Assembly: GCA_005808865.1 (NCBI GenBank)
Contig: SYKU01000121.1
Span: 1 to 39,426 of the forward strand
DNA length: 39,426 bases
Direction of reading: 5' to 3'
Origin: Acidobacteriota bacterium
GTDB taxonomy: Bacteria; Acidobacteriota; Terriglobia; Bryobacterales; Bryobacteraceae
Part shown: one piece after another, positions 1 through 8,361 of the stretch
How positions within the stretch are numbered: the stretch's first letter is position 1
Layout: each line of letters begins with the position of its first letter
The notes under the pieces: model-generated
Seen by the model: only the letters and a program-made list of their open reading frames with translations
What the model was told of the DNA's origin: nothing
The model's database searches: none
Position numbers and translations under genes: made by a program

Positions 1-110
1 ACTTTCCCACAGCCCCGAGAGCCTGCGGCGCAAGGAAGAAACATCTTCTAAAAACTCCCTCAAACAGGGCAGGAAAGGACCACTCTCAGCGCAGGCCAGC
101 TCCCTCCGTT

Positions 111-196
111 TCAGTATCATCTTGCATTGGAATGAAACTCCCCTTCAGTATCATTCTTGGATTGGAAAATGCTCTCAGTACTAATGAGTACTAGAT
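111..196. repeat. Repeat-rich leader of the TPR lipoprotein gene
   Basis: Two imperfect direct copies share TCAGTATCAT followed by a (C/T)CTTG(C/G)ATTGGAA stretch, at 111-133 and 145-169, about 34 bases apart. They are followed by the inverted pair AGTACT-AATG-AGTACT at about 177-192. The spacing is close to three helical turns, which suits a protein binding site. I see no clear -35/-10 pair. A role as operator for the gene starting at 271 is inference. Confidence 0.4.
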
Positions 197-270
197 TTTA
201 TGGGCCATTGCGGGGGCGGCTGATTTTGTGGTGAAGTGTTAACTGTAAAAGCAGTGTGATTGAGGTGCCC

Positions 271-2649
271 ATGCGAACACGCAAACTCTTCTATGCAGTT
301 CTCTTCTCGGCGGTTCTGATTTCATGCAACCGCGACCCGAATGTCGTCAAGAAAAAGTACCTCGAAAACGGAAACCGCTACTTCAACAACAGCAAGTTCC
401 GGGAGGCCTCCATCATGTACCGGAACGCCCTCCAAAAGGATCCGAAATACGGGGAAGCGTATTATCGGAATGCTCTGACGTCGATCAAGCTGCAGCAATT
501 TGGGCCCGCTGTCCGCGATTTCCGGCGGTCGATTGAATTGCTTCCGCCGGAATTGGCGAAGGAAAAGCAGGACGCTCAAGTTCGTCTGGCGGAAATTTAC
601 CTGGCCTATTTCCTGTCGGGTGCGGGCGGCGGGGCCGCCACTCTCGTCAAGGAGAGGGAAGAAATCGCCAGGACGACAGAGGATTTATTAAAGAGAGATC
701 CAAGGTCCTTCGATGGTAATCGCCTCAAGGCAGAACTGGCGCTGGTGAACGTGCAGGAACTCGTGAAGAAGGGATCGAAGGATCGAGCGAAGGAGAAACT
801 CGATGAAGCGATTAGCGCTTTTGAAGTTGCGAACAGCGTGAAACCAGATCAGCCCCCGTTGGTTTTCAGCTTGTCCCGAAGCCTGATCGTGGCCGGACGC
901 TATCCGGAGGCGGAAAAACATTACCGTGCGCTGATCGCCAAAGTGAAAGACGCGACGGGAGCCTACGGGGATCTTTACGCGCTCTTGTTGCGCGTCAATC
1001 GCACGGCTGATGCCGAGGAGGTCCTGAAGCTGGCGGTGTCGAACAACCCTAATACACCGAATTTGCGTACGATGCTCGCGGCTCATTACCACCGGTTGAA
1101 CCGTCGCGAGGACATGGTGAAAACCCTGCAACAGCTGAAGGGGCTTGCGAAGGATTCGCCAGAAGTGTACGAGCGAGTGGGTGATTTCTACTTCCGTATC
1201 GGCGACGGAGAGGAAGCGATCCGCCAGTACGAGGAAGGGATGCGCGCCAACTCGAAGTCGAAAAGCTCCTATCAGAAGCGAATCATCGAAGTTCTTGCCG
1301 CGCAAGGTAAGATCGCTGAGGCGGCGCAGGTAAACGAAGCCATTCTGAAAGACAATCCCAAGGACAACGAGGCCTTGGGTCTCCGAGCGTCGCTGCTGCT
1401 CGACAAGGGCGACTTGCAGAACGCCATCCCGCAGTTGCAGAGCGTGGTGAATCAGGGTCCCGAGAACGTCGTTGCCCGCTACAATCTGGGACGCGCGCAC
1501 GCCATGAAGGAGGAGTGGGAACTGGCACGGAAACAGTATCTGGAAGCCATCCGGCTTCGTCCGGATTACGTTCCAGCCCGGCTTGGGCTCGCGCAGTTGC
1601 AGACCGCGCGCGGGGAGTTTGAAGCCGCGCTGAAGACCAGCAACGACATTTTTAATTACGACCGCAACAATGCGGGAGCGAAATCGATCCAGGCCGGCGC
1701 GCTGATGAGCTTAAGCAGGTTTAACGAGGCCCGCGCCGTGCTAGAGGGTTTGATCGCCGCCGCTCCAAATAGTCCGGAAGTCCTGTTCCAATTGGGAACG
1801 CTCAATTTGGCTGAACGCAAGTTCAAGGAAGCCGAAACTGCGTACTTGAAGGCCTATCAGGCGAACCCCGCAAATGCGCGGGGACTGCTGGGCGTCGTTG
1901 AAGTCTACGTGTTACAAAACCAGTTCGACAAGGCCCTTCAAATGCTGAACGACGAAGTCAAGAAGGCGCCTGGTCGACTCGAGCTTCGGCTGGCGCTGGG
2001 TAACACGGCCGTTCGCACCGGCAAGTACGACCTCGCAATCGGCGAATTCAAAGCCCTCCTGAGCGGCCTTGAGAAGAACCCGCGTGCATCCGGAGAAATC
2101 CTCATGCGCCTCGGCGAAACCTACCGGCGCAAGGGCGATTACAAATCGGGCATAGAGTCTCTCGAGAAGGCCAAGCTCGCTACGCCCCAAAACGGAAACA
2201 TCTGGGTCAGTCTCGGCATGATGCATGATTCGGTCGGAAATAAAACCGAAGCCCGGAAGAATTACGAAGAGACTTTGAAGTTTGACCCGGATAACGCCCT
2301 TGCGTTGAATAATCTTGCCTTCATCGTTGCTGAGTCCGGCGGGGACCTGGATCAGGCGCTGACGTACGCGAAACGCGCTCGCCAGAAGCTTCCGGCTGCC
2401 TCTGAGATCGCCGACACTCTTGGATGGATCTACCTGAAGAAAAACCTGACAGACAACGCCCTCGAAGTATTTCAGGAGCTCGTCAAGAACCAGCCGAATC
2501 GCTCGACCTTTCGCTACCATCTCGGCATGGCGCTGAGTCAGAAGGGCGATAAGGTAAAAGCGCTCAAGGAACTCCAGTCCGCCTTACGCAGCAATCCGGC
2601 GAAGGACGAAGAGGGCAAGATCAAGGATTTGATCGCGAAGCTGAGTTAG
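271..2649 (+). CDS. TPR-repeat outer-envelope lipoprotein
   Basis: A protein of about 792 residues made almost entirely of tetratricopeptide repeats, helical protein-binding scaffolds. The N-terminus is a lipoprotein signal: basic MRTRK, a hydrophobic stretch and the lipobox LISC, so the mature protein should be lipid-anchored on the periplasmic face. I chose ATG 271 because GAGGTG lies just before it and the signal peptide starts there; the GTG at 256 would add five residues and has no ribosome site. Canonical TPR signatures (for example ALNNLAFIVAE and DTLGWIYLKK) recur every 34 residues to the C-terminus. Similar large TPR lipoproteins occur in PEP-CTERM/exosortase loci (PrsT type), but no exosortase is present here, so the partner is unknown. 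It stands alone with a repeat-rich leader. Confidence 0.85.
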   Translation: MRTRKLFYAVLFSAVLISCNRDPNVVKKKYLENGNRYFNNSKFREASIMYRNALQKDPKYGEAYYRNALTSIKLQQFGPAVRDFRRSIELLPPELAKEKQDAQVRLAEIYLAYFLSGAGGGAATLVKEREEIARTTEDLLKRDPRSFDGNRLKAELALVNVQELVKKGSKDRAKEKLDEAISAFEVANSVKPDQPPLVFSLSRSLIVAGRYPEAEKHYRALIAKVKDATGAYGDLYALLLRVNRTADAEEVLKLAVSNNPNTPNLRTMLAAHYHRLNRREDMVKTLQQLKGLAKDSPEVYERVGDFYFRIGDGEEAIRQYEEGMRANSKSKSSYQKRIIEVLAAQGKIAEAAQVNEAILKDNPKDNEALGLRASLLLDKGDLQNAIPQLQSVVNQGPENVVARYNLGRAHAMKEEWELARKQYLEAIRLRPDYVPARLGLAQLQTARGEFEAALKTSNDIFNYDRNNAGAKSIQAGALMSLSRFNEARAVLEGLIAAAPNSPEVLFQLGTLNLAERKFKEAETAYLKAYQANPANARGLLGVVEVYVLQNQFDKALQMLNDEVKKAPGRLELRLALGNTAVRTGKYDLAIGEFKALLSGLEKNPRASGEILMRLGETYRRKGDYKSGIESLEKAKLATPQNGNIWVSLGMMHDSVGNKTEARKNYEETLKFDPDNALALNNLAFIVAESGGDLDQALTYAKRARQKLPAASEIADTLGWIYLKKNLTDNALEVFQELVKNQPNRSTFRYHLGMALSQKGDKVKALKELQSALRSNPAKDEEGKIKDLIAKLS

Positions 2650-3023
2650 TGCGTCGACGATTCCTGGAGCCGGCCCGATCGGTTGTTTTCCAGATAACGG
2701 GGGATTGCGATCAAACATCCCACGTTCGCGGTGAAGAGCGGTTACAATTTGAAACCGGACCGCCCGTGAGGGAGTAGCAACTTCGGCGAACGGGAATCGG
2801 GCGCAGGTGAAAACCCGCGTTGGGGAACTGGGTCTTCATTGTCTGATCTTCAGCATGGTTGCGTCCCCTCAGTGCCGCTTCCGTTACGCCCGGCGCAGGC
2901 TTTTCCTCGCCAGCCAACTCAATGCACAACACCGCGGCGATGGCATGGCGGGCCACGCCGGCATTTCGTGGGCGGTTACGCGCGCATGTTTGGCCTTTCC
3001 CGGTGAGGAATCCTATGATGAAA
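2650..3023. other. Intergenic region without a convincing gene
   Basis: This region separates the TPR gene (plus strand) from the end of the DUF7009 gene (minus strand), so the two are convergent. Open frames on both strands have no recognisable protein features. A GGGAGTAGC stretch near 2770 recalls the start of the yybP-ykoY manganese riboswitch, but the second conserved half and a suitable downstream gene are missing. I see no clear terminator hairpin with a T tract. Confidence 0.5.
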
Positions 3024-3386
3024 TCAGGACGACGGCGATTGAGCGCCGCGAGGGTTCGGATACAAGTCCCCATCGAGCTCCGTTCGCACGTGCGTTCGCT
3101 GGAAGTCCTTTTCGATGGTGACAGTCACATCGGCGATGTGGCCGTACCAGCCCACCTCGTCGCCTTGCGCCCAGGCGGCCAGTTCGGCGGCTGGGATGGC
3201 AACGACCAGTTTGGAGCCGTCCCAGGTCAGCTCAGGCGCTGGATGCGGGCCGCCCTCCACGCCATAGGTGAGTTCGCGGCCCGCCAGCCGGGTAGTGGAA
3301 GAGAGAACTCCATTGGAAGCCAGTTGTTCGGCCTCCGACCTTTGGAGCCGGAAGCGCACGGATTGATTGAGGACGCGGAGCTTCAT
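3024..3386 (-). CDS. DUF7009 family protein, last gene of the Mo-oxidoreductase operon
   Basis: A protein of 120 residues that looks like the DUF7009 family: it opens with MKLRVLNQSVRFRLQRSE, has a central HIADVTVTIEKDF motif and ends with a YPNPR tail. The family is short, soluble and of unknown function; I see no signal peptide or membrane segment. The ATG lies 8 bases after the stop of the molybdopterin oxidoreductase gene, so the two are almost certainly co-transcribed. That position suggests a helper role, such as maturation, chaperoning or regulation of the enzyme, but nothing in the sequence proves it. The ribosome site is weak (GAGC), consistent with translational coupling. The family call is from memory of its N-terminal and C-terminal signatures. 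Confidence 0.7.
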   Translation of the reverse strand: MKLRVLNQSVRFRLQRSEAEQLASNGVLSSTTRLAGRELTYGVEGGPHPAPELTWDGSKLVVAIPAAELAAWAQGDEVGWYGHIADVTVTIEKDFQRTHVRTELDGDLYPNPRGAQSPSS

Positions 3387-3394
3387 GTCGCTGC

Positions 3395-6300
3395 TCAGGC
3401 CTTGGCCAGGAACACCTTGGTGTCATAGAACACAGCACTCCCGCCTACTACATCGCTGAGAGGCGATCGCATATGCTCGTCAACGTACATTGCGGCATTG
3501 GCGTGAATGCCCGCCGCGCGGCGCGGATCGCCGGGAATCATATCGCCATCGATCGTCTGGTTCGATGCGCCGTACGCCCAGTGTCCGTAGCCGAGGGCGA
3601 ACGTTACAACTCCTGGCCGGATGCGATTCGTAGTGCGGACCTTTCCCACCATCGGCTTGTTGAGACCCGGGCCGTAGGCCCACACAGCATCGGGATTGGC
3701 CCGGGAAATTACCCACACCCGGTCATTGTTCCGGAGCCCGAGCCGAGCTGCGTCCGACTCATGAATCCCGATATCGTTGTCGGGCAGAATATCGGTCAGC
3801 CAGTAGTTCGAGATCGTGCGGCTCTTGCAGGCGAGCATGTTGCGATGCGTGATCATGGTGAGACCAGCGTCGTTGTGTTGCAGTTCCCGTCCGACGGAAT
3901 TCGACAGCGGCAGGTATGCCGGGATCCCGGCCATGTACTCGCCCGTCATGGAATTACGCGTCGTGGCTGGCTTTTCATGGTATAGATTGACGAGCTTGCC
4001 AAACTTGTTCTTGACGTGTTCGCCGCTCCAGGCCTCGGCATAGCTCCACCAGCGGCCACCGCGATTGAGAACGTAGACCACCTTGCGCCACCAGGCATCA
4101 CCCACCGTGCCGGCCCAACGGGACGGGTCAAACACATTCTTCGGCAGATGCTTTCTGGCGGCGGCAAACGTAGCCATTTCCTCGGCACTGGCATCAGGGC
4201 AGACGTCACCTGCGGAGTCGCCGAAAGCGATGTTCGCCACCATGCGCGGATAGTAGTCCTCCGGCTTCGTGAGATTGGCTCCGCTGGAGAACCCACCCGG
4301 CCCGAACCCTGGCAGATTCAGTCTTTCCGCGATGGCCAGGAAGACGGCTTCCATCGAAACAGGCATCTCCTCCCCGTAGACCAGGGCCACTTCGTTGGGA
4401 GACGCGATGGCCGGCTGGCGCACCGGCGAAACACGGTGAACGATCGCGGGGTGGGTCCGGTGGAATTCCCATCGCTCGAGAAATGTGAGATCGGGGAAGA
4501 GGTAGTCGGAGTAGATACTCGTCTCGCCAATCACGATGTCGCTGGTGACGAACAAGGGGATCTTCTTCGGATCGCGAAGAGTCGGGATCAGGGAGTGACC
4601 GCCGGGGAGGGCGTAGACGGGCGAACCCTGATACAGGAACAGGGCCTTGATCGGATACGGATACGCATCGCCAGCCGAGGGAATCACTTCCTGGTAGACA
4701 TCGGTCGCCAGAGGGTACCAGGGGCGCTTAGCCGGGTATCCAGCGAAAATGGTGCTCTTTTCGTACGTGGCACCGCCGCGAATGATGTCAATTCCAAACG
4801 GCGTGATCTTGGCGGGATGGTCGGCTAGGTTGAACGGTCGCCCGGAGCCACCCATCTCGCCATAGGCTCCACCGCCGTAGACCAATCCACCCTTCCAGTC
4901 CAGATTTCCGATGAGCGTGTTCAGCGCGCCCATCGTCGCCAGCACGTTGTAGAACCCATTGGTGTGCTGCGAAACGCCCCGATGGATTTCGACCACCGCG
5001 CGCTTTCCGTGTGAGGTGAACTCAGCGGCCAATGCGAGGACGTCGGCCGTGCTCAGCCCGGCGGCGGATGCCCACTGCTCAATGGTTTTGCGATGCGCTT
5101 CTTCGGAAAGGATCTGCAGCCCGCTCTTTACCTTGATCCCGTTGATCGTGTTGTCGACGAAGAGGTCCCCTTCGACCGCGTTCGATGTGTCGTCGGATTT
5201 GAACGCTCTCGGCTTCCCGCCACTCATGCACACGAAGGTGTCGGCATCGCCCTCAAGTCCAACTTCAGAGGCGCGCACAAACCCGGAGCCCGTGCCGTCG
5301 GCGCGCATCTTCACCAGCCACGCGCCATTGCTCCAGGTCGGTTCCGAGTCGCCGGTGGCCGCAGCCTTGTTGCAGTTCGCGAGATACTTTTCGTCGTAGC
5401 GCTTGTTGTCGATGATCCAGCGAATCATCGCCATGGCGAGTGCGGCATCCTCGCCTGGCTTGATGGCCAGCCACTTCCATGCCTTGGCCGCCATCTTAGT
5501 ATGGCGCGGGTCGACCACCGCCACGCGGAGGCGATTGCTTGCCAGGCCGCGAGTGATCTTCGGAACCTTTAGCGGCGGCCCGTAGTTACCTTCGAGAACG
5601 TTGGCGCCCCAGTAGATGATGAACTCGGCGTGCGAGGTATCGGCCATCCAGTAGGCCTTGGCGCCGCCGGTCCACCTGCCGCCGCTCGGCTGATCCGCCA
5701 TGGATTTGCCGGCGAAGTAGATCGAGCCCTGGCAGACGGTGGTGTGACCGTGCGCGTTCGTGGATCCGAAGCTGTCTTTCACGAAGCGCAGGAAGAACTC
5801 CGAACGGCCGCCCTTCAGGCGTCCCCAGTTGAAGACGAACTGATTGTTCTTGGGCCCGAAGTCAGGATGTTCCGGATCGATGAGCTTGTCGAGTTCCGAG
5901 GCATACTTAGTCTTGAACTCGGCCACGGTCATCTTCTTGTCCTGAACGGCGGTGGCATCGGCCGCCATGGACGTATAGACCTTGGGGTCCTTCAAGGCGT
6001 AGAGTTCGCGCAGGCCGGTGACGGACACGCCGCCGTCCTGCGGAAAAAGCATGCCGCCCTCCACGATCTCGCTGATCGCCTGCGCGAAGGGAATCGTCAT
6101 CCACTTGCCCTCGCCTCGAGCCCCTGCCCGCTTGAGGACCTTCACCACCCGGTAGGGGTCATAAGTGGTCTGCAGCCCGGACTGGCCTTTCGGGCAGATG
6201 GTGCCGTTGAGACGCGCCGCTTGAGCCACCGGAGTCCGCCAGTCGATGTGAGGATCCATCGCTCTGGGACCATAGGGGTTCCCGTCGATCTTCACCGCCA

Positions 6301-6548
6301 GGCCGTCTTGGATCTTGACCTTGATCTCACAGCCGGTATTGCACTGCAGGCAAGTGGTGTAGATGTAGTCGGACGAGGGTGTCGACGGCCTTTGCTGTAA
6401 TGCGCCCGGACTTCCAGTCGCCTGAAGCCGCCGCGGCCGGCTTTTGGCCAGTGAGCAGCGCGCCACCAAGGAGCGCCGCTGTGCGAATCAGATCGCGCCG
6501 TGCGGATACCTGTTCCAGTTCGGGGAATGGTTTCTGTTCATTAGGCAT
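3395..6548 (-). CDS. Tat-exported molybdopterin oxidoreductase catalytic subunit, with one frameshift
   Basis: Catalytic subunit of the DMSO-reductase superfamily, carrying a bis-MGD molybdenum cofactor and one [4Fe-4S] cluster. The true start is the ATG at 6548, with AGGAG overlapping the upstream gene's stop. It gives a Tat signal (SARRDLIRTAALLGGALL). The reading frame then changes near 6377-6379: the rest, from about 6385 down to 3395, lies in another frame. One base too many in a GGG run (plus strand) would explain it and restore roughly 1050 residues. The cluster motif C-x2-C-x3-C (CLQCNTGC) and a later ICPKG lie just after the junction; TTVCQGS is a candidate Mo ligand site; a molydop-binding domain forms the C-terminus. 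Closest types are tetrathionate/thiosulfate/polysulfide or arsenate reductase-like enzymes; the substrate cannot be told. The frameshift may be a sequencing error or real inactivation. Confidence 0.85.
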
Positions 6549-6560
6549 GGTATCAAGCTC

Positions 6561-7481
6561 CTAGTAGTGGCAGACCGTGCAATCAACGTGGGTGGTATCC
6601 GGCATCGATTCTTCGAAGTAGACGACATGGGTCTTGAGGCCTTGGTTCGAATGGCCGGTGAATAAGCGGCGGCCGCCGGTGATCTCGTTCACGAGGCTAT
6701 TGGGGTTGTTCCCGTCGCCGAAGTGCATCGCGCCTCCGATACAAGTCGTCACGCACGCCGGTAAGACTCCAACATCCAAAAGATGGCTGCAGAAGGTGCA
6801 CTTGCGGGCGACATCTGGCGATGCGCCTCCTTTGCCGCGAGTCTGGACTTTGCCGTTCTCGACGAATGATCGTCTCTCATAGGCTTGGGGTGCCGGCGTG
6901 TCGCCGGTGAACGTCCGTCCGTCGTCCACGTGGACGAGCTGGAAGGGACACGCCTTGGCCGCCGCACGTGCGTATTGCCCTCTCAGCTTGGTGTCATCGA
7001 ACTCGACAATGCCGTCCGGGCGCTTCCAGATCATTCCATCCGGAACCGCTTTGGCGCAAGGCGGGTTGTCGCACTGCAGGCAATTGACGGGCTTAAAGAT
7101 GGCCCACGGGCCTACGCTGACTGCGGGGTGCTCGCGCTGAATGACCCGCCGGAAATTGCCCGCCGGGCCAGTCGGATTTTCCGCCCGGCACGCCACGGTG
7201 CACGCATCGCAGCCGATACACTTGCGCGTATCGACAACCATGAGCCAATTGGGCGTGACCCTCTTGGCAACGATCTCTTCCAGTTCCCGCTGCATTCGAA
7301 TCACGAGGGTTCCCGTCGCTTCCGCCGAGACGGGTGGCAAGGGCGCCGCCGTGGCCTCTTGCGTGGTCAAGAGCTTGAATCCGGCCAAACCTGCTAAGGA
7401 GCCAGAGCCGATTCCGGCGGCAATAGCCCGAAAGAAAGAGCGGCGAGGGTTCGCTTCGTGGGATGTGCTGGTGTTGTTCAT
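6561..7481 (-). CDS. Tat-exported iron-sulfur electron-transfer subunit with C-terminal CxxCH
   Basis: A DmsB/TtrB/NrfC-like ferredoxin subunit of 306 residues that should pass electrons to or from the catalytic subunit encoded 12 bases downstream. Start ATG 7481 follows GGAGAAGG; an upstream in-frame extension lacks a signal. The Tat motif is NPRRSFFRAI. Cysteine motif I is complete (C88, C91, C94, C98), as is motif IV (C228, C231, C243, C247). Motif II has C134, C137 and C142, but V146 replaces the fourth cysteine; motif III keeps only C178. In DmsB-type proteins the missing four ligate one and the same cluster, so three clusters are predicted. The protein ends DCTVCHY, a CxxCH heme-c motif at residues 301-305. 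No membrane anchor subunit is encoded beside it. Confidence 0.88.
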   Translation of the reverse strand: MNNTSTSHEANPRRSFFRAIAAGIGSGSLAGLAGFKLLTTQEATAAPLPPVSAEATGTLVIRMQRELEEIVAKRVTPNWLMVVDTRKCIGCDACTVACRAENPTGPAGNFRRVIQREHPAVSVGPWAIFKPVNCLQCDNPPCAKAVPDGMIWKRPDGIVEFDDTKLRGQYARAAAKACPFQLVHVDDGRTFTGDTPAPQAYERRSFVENGKVQTRGKGGASPDVARKCTFCSHLLDVGVLPACVTTCIGGAMHFGDGNNPNSLVNEITGGRRLFTGHSNQGLKTHVVYFEESMPDTTHVDCTVCHY

Positions 7482-7944
7482 TTCGGTTACACCTTCTCCG
7501 GCGGGTCCTTGGACCCTGAGTCCATTCCAAGGCACGCCGCGTGCCACGGCGCGCGCGCATAAAATGCCGCAGAAAGCGGACAATTCCTCCTTGCTACATT
7601 GGGACAACACGGGTGAATGTAGGCAAGACATGGGTGATTTGCCCGATTCTGGTTGTGGCAATGATGCCAGACGGGCGCAAGGTGCTCACGGAAAAGGAGT
7701 TCGGCTAGAGTTTTCACTGCCGGATCTCGCCGATTGCGCCGGGGTCGGGACAGAGACGCCAGAGTTGACCGCCCTTTCACCTGTCTTGATAGCGTAGGGG
7801 GGATCGGGCAAAGTGGGGTATTGCGCCGATCCTCGCCTGCAACGAAGCTGCCGCGGGCCCCAAGTGCCGAAGTGCGTGGGACAGCAAGACCTCGCCGCGA
7901 GAGCGCTGTCGGGGATAGAACCTGCCAGCGGTAGAGACCGTGGG
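7482..7944. other. Upstream region of the Mo-oxidoreductase operon
   Basis: About 460 bases without a supportable gene. Open frames on both strands lack recognisable domains and ribosome sites. The operon promoter should lie here, but I cannot name a convincing -35/-10 pair. The part next to 7945 continues from a broken transposase and shows no further transposase homology that I can follow. Confidence 0.4.
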
Positions 7945-8055
7945 CTACAAGCCCAGTTCATCGCAGAGCTTGGAGATGGGCTCCTTGTCCAGCGGATGCC
8001 GCCTCAGGATGGCGACCTTCTCTTCCGGCGTGTAGTGCTTCCGTTGCGTCCTCAT
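7945..8055 (-). pseudogene. 5' remnant of a transposase gene (IS3/OrfA-like)
   Basis: A 36-codon frame opens MRTQRKHYTPEEKVAIL and continues to KLCDELGL before a TAG stop. This matches the N-terminal helix-turn-helix of small transposase subunits that go on with QPTVFYRWQ. Just past the stop the DNA still reads PT and then, one base out of frame, YRWQ: so a CAG to TAG change and a one-base loss have both occurred. Beyond that, homology ends. It has a good ribosome site (AGGAGAG). It lies about 170 bases past the 3' end of the selenocysteine tRNA gene, a common integration point for mobile DNA. Confidence 0.65.
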
Positions 8056-8221
8056 GCGTTCTCTCCTTTAGCTTGCGGGGAGAACGCCTTCTCCATTTCC
8101 AACTGAAGCGGAACACGGCCGCACGAAGGGTGCTCGGAGCCAGGGGAAACTTCAAGACAGCCGCACGCTGACGAGGAAGCGTCGCCCGCCCGGTCAGCTC
8201 TGGCTATCCATCCGGGAGCAC

Positions 8222-8317
8222 TGGCGGAAGCTAGTGGGAGTCGAACCCACCTGCGGCACAGAGTACCGCACGCGCGGATTTGAAGTCCGGGCCCAGCACC
8301 GGCCAGGAATAGCTTCC
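8222..8317 (-). tRNA. selC: Selenocysteine tRNA, anticodon TCA
   Basis: Read on the minus strand, the gene starts GGAAGCTA and ends TAGCTTCC, an 8-base-pair acceptor stem typical of bacterial tRNA-Sec. This is followed by G and an encoded CCA. The D arm is a long 6-pair stem (CCTGGC/GCTGGG) with a 4-base loop. The anticodon loop is CTTCAAA, with TCA opposite plus-strand 8281-8283. A long variable arm (TGCGGTAC/GTGCCGCA) and a 5-pair T stem (GTGGG/CCCAC) with loop TTCGACT complete the fold. It reads UGA as selenocysteine with the help of SelA, SelB and SelD, none of which is in this window. It is divergent from the gene at 8362. Confidence 0.97.
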
Positions 8318-8361
8318 ACCTTCCATCGTAACGTACTATTCTGGATAGACTCACGACACCC

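Noticed and set aside
111-196. Start of a CRISPR array.
   Set aside because: There are only two imperfect copies, with no regular repeat and spacer lengths and no cas genes.
688-1500. Minus-strand frame of 270 codons under the TPR gene.
   Set aside because: It is the complement of TPR repeats, with no recognisable protein signature.
2765-2850. Possible yybP-ykoY manganese riboswitch (GGGAGTAGC near 2770).
   Set aside because: The second conserved segment is not visible, and no manganese exporter or TerC/UPF0016-type gene follows.
6370-6390. Programmed frameshifting in the Mo oxidoreductase gene.
   Set aside because: There is no slippery heptamer or stem-loop at the switch; a single-base error or mutation is simpler.
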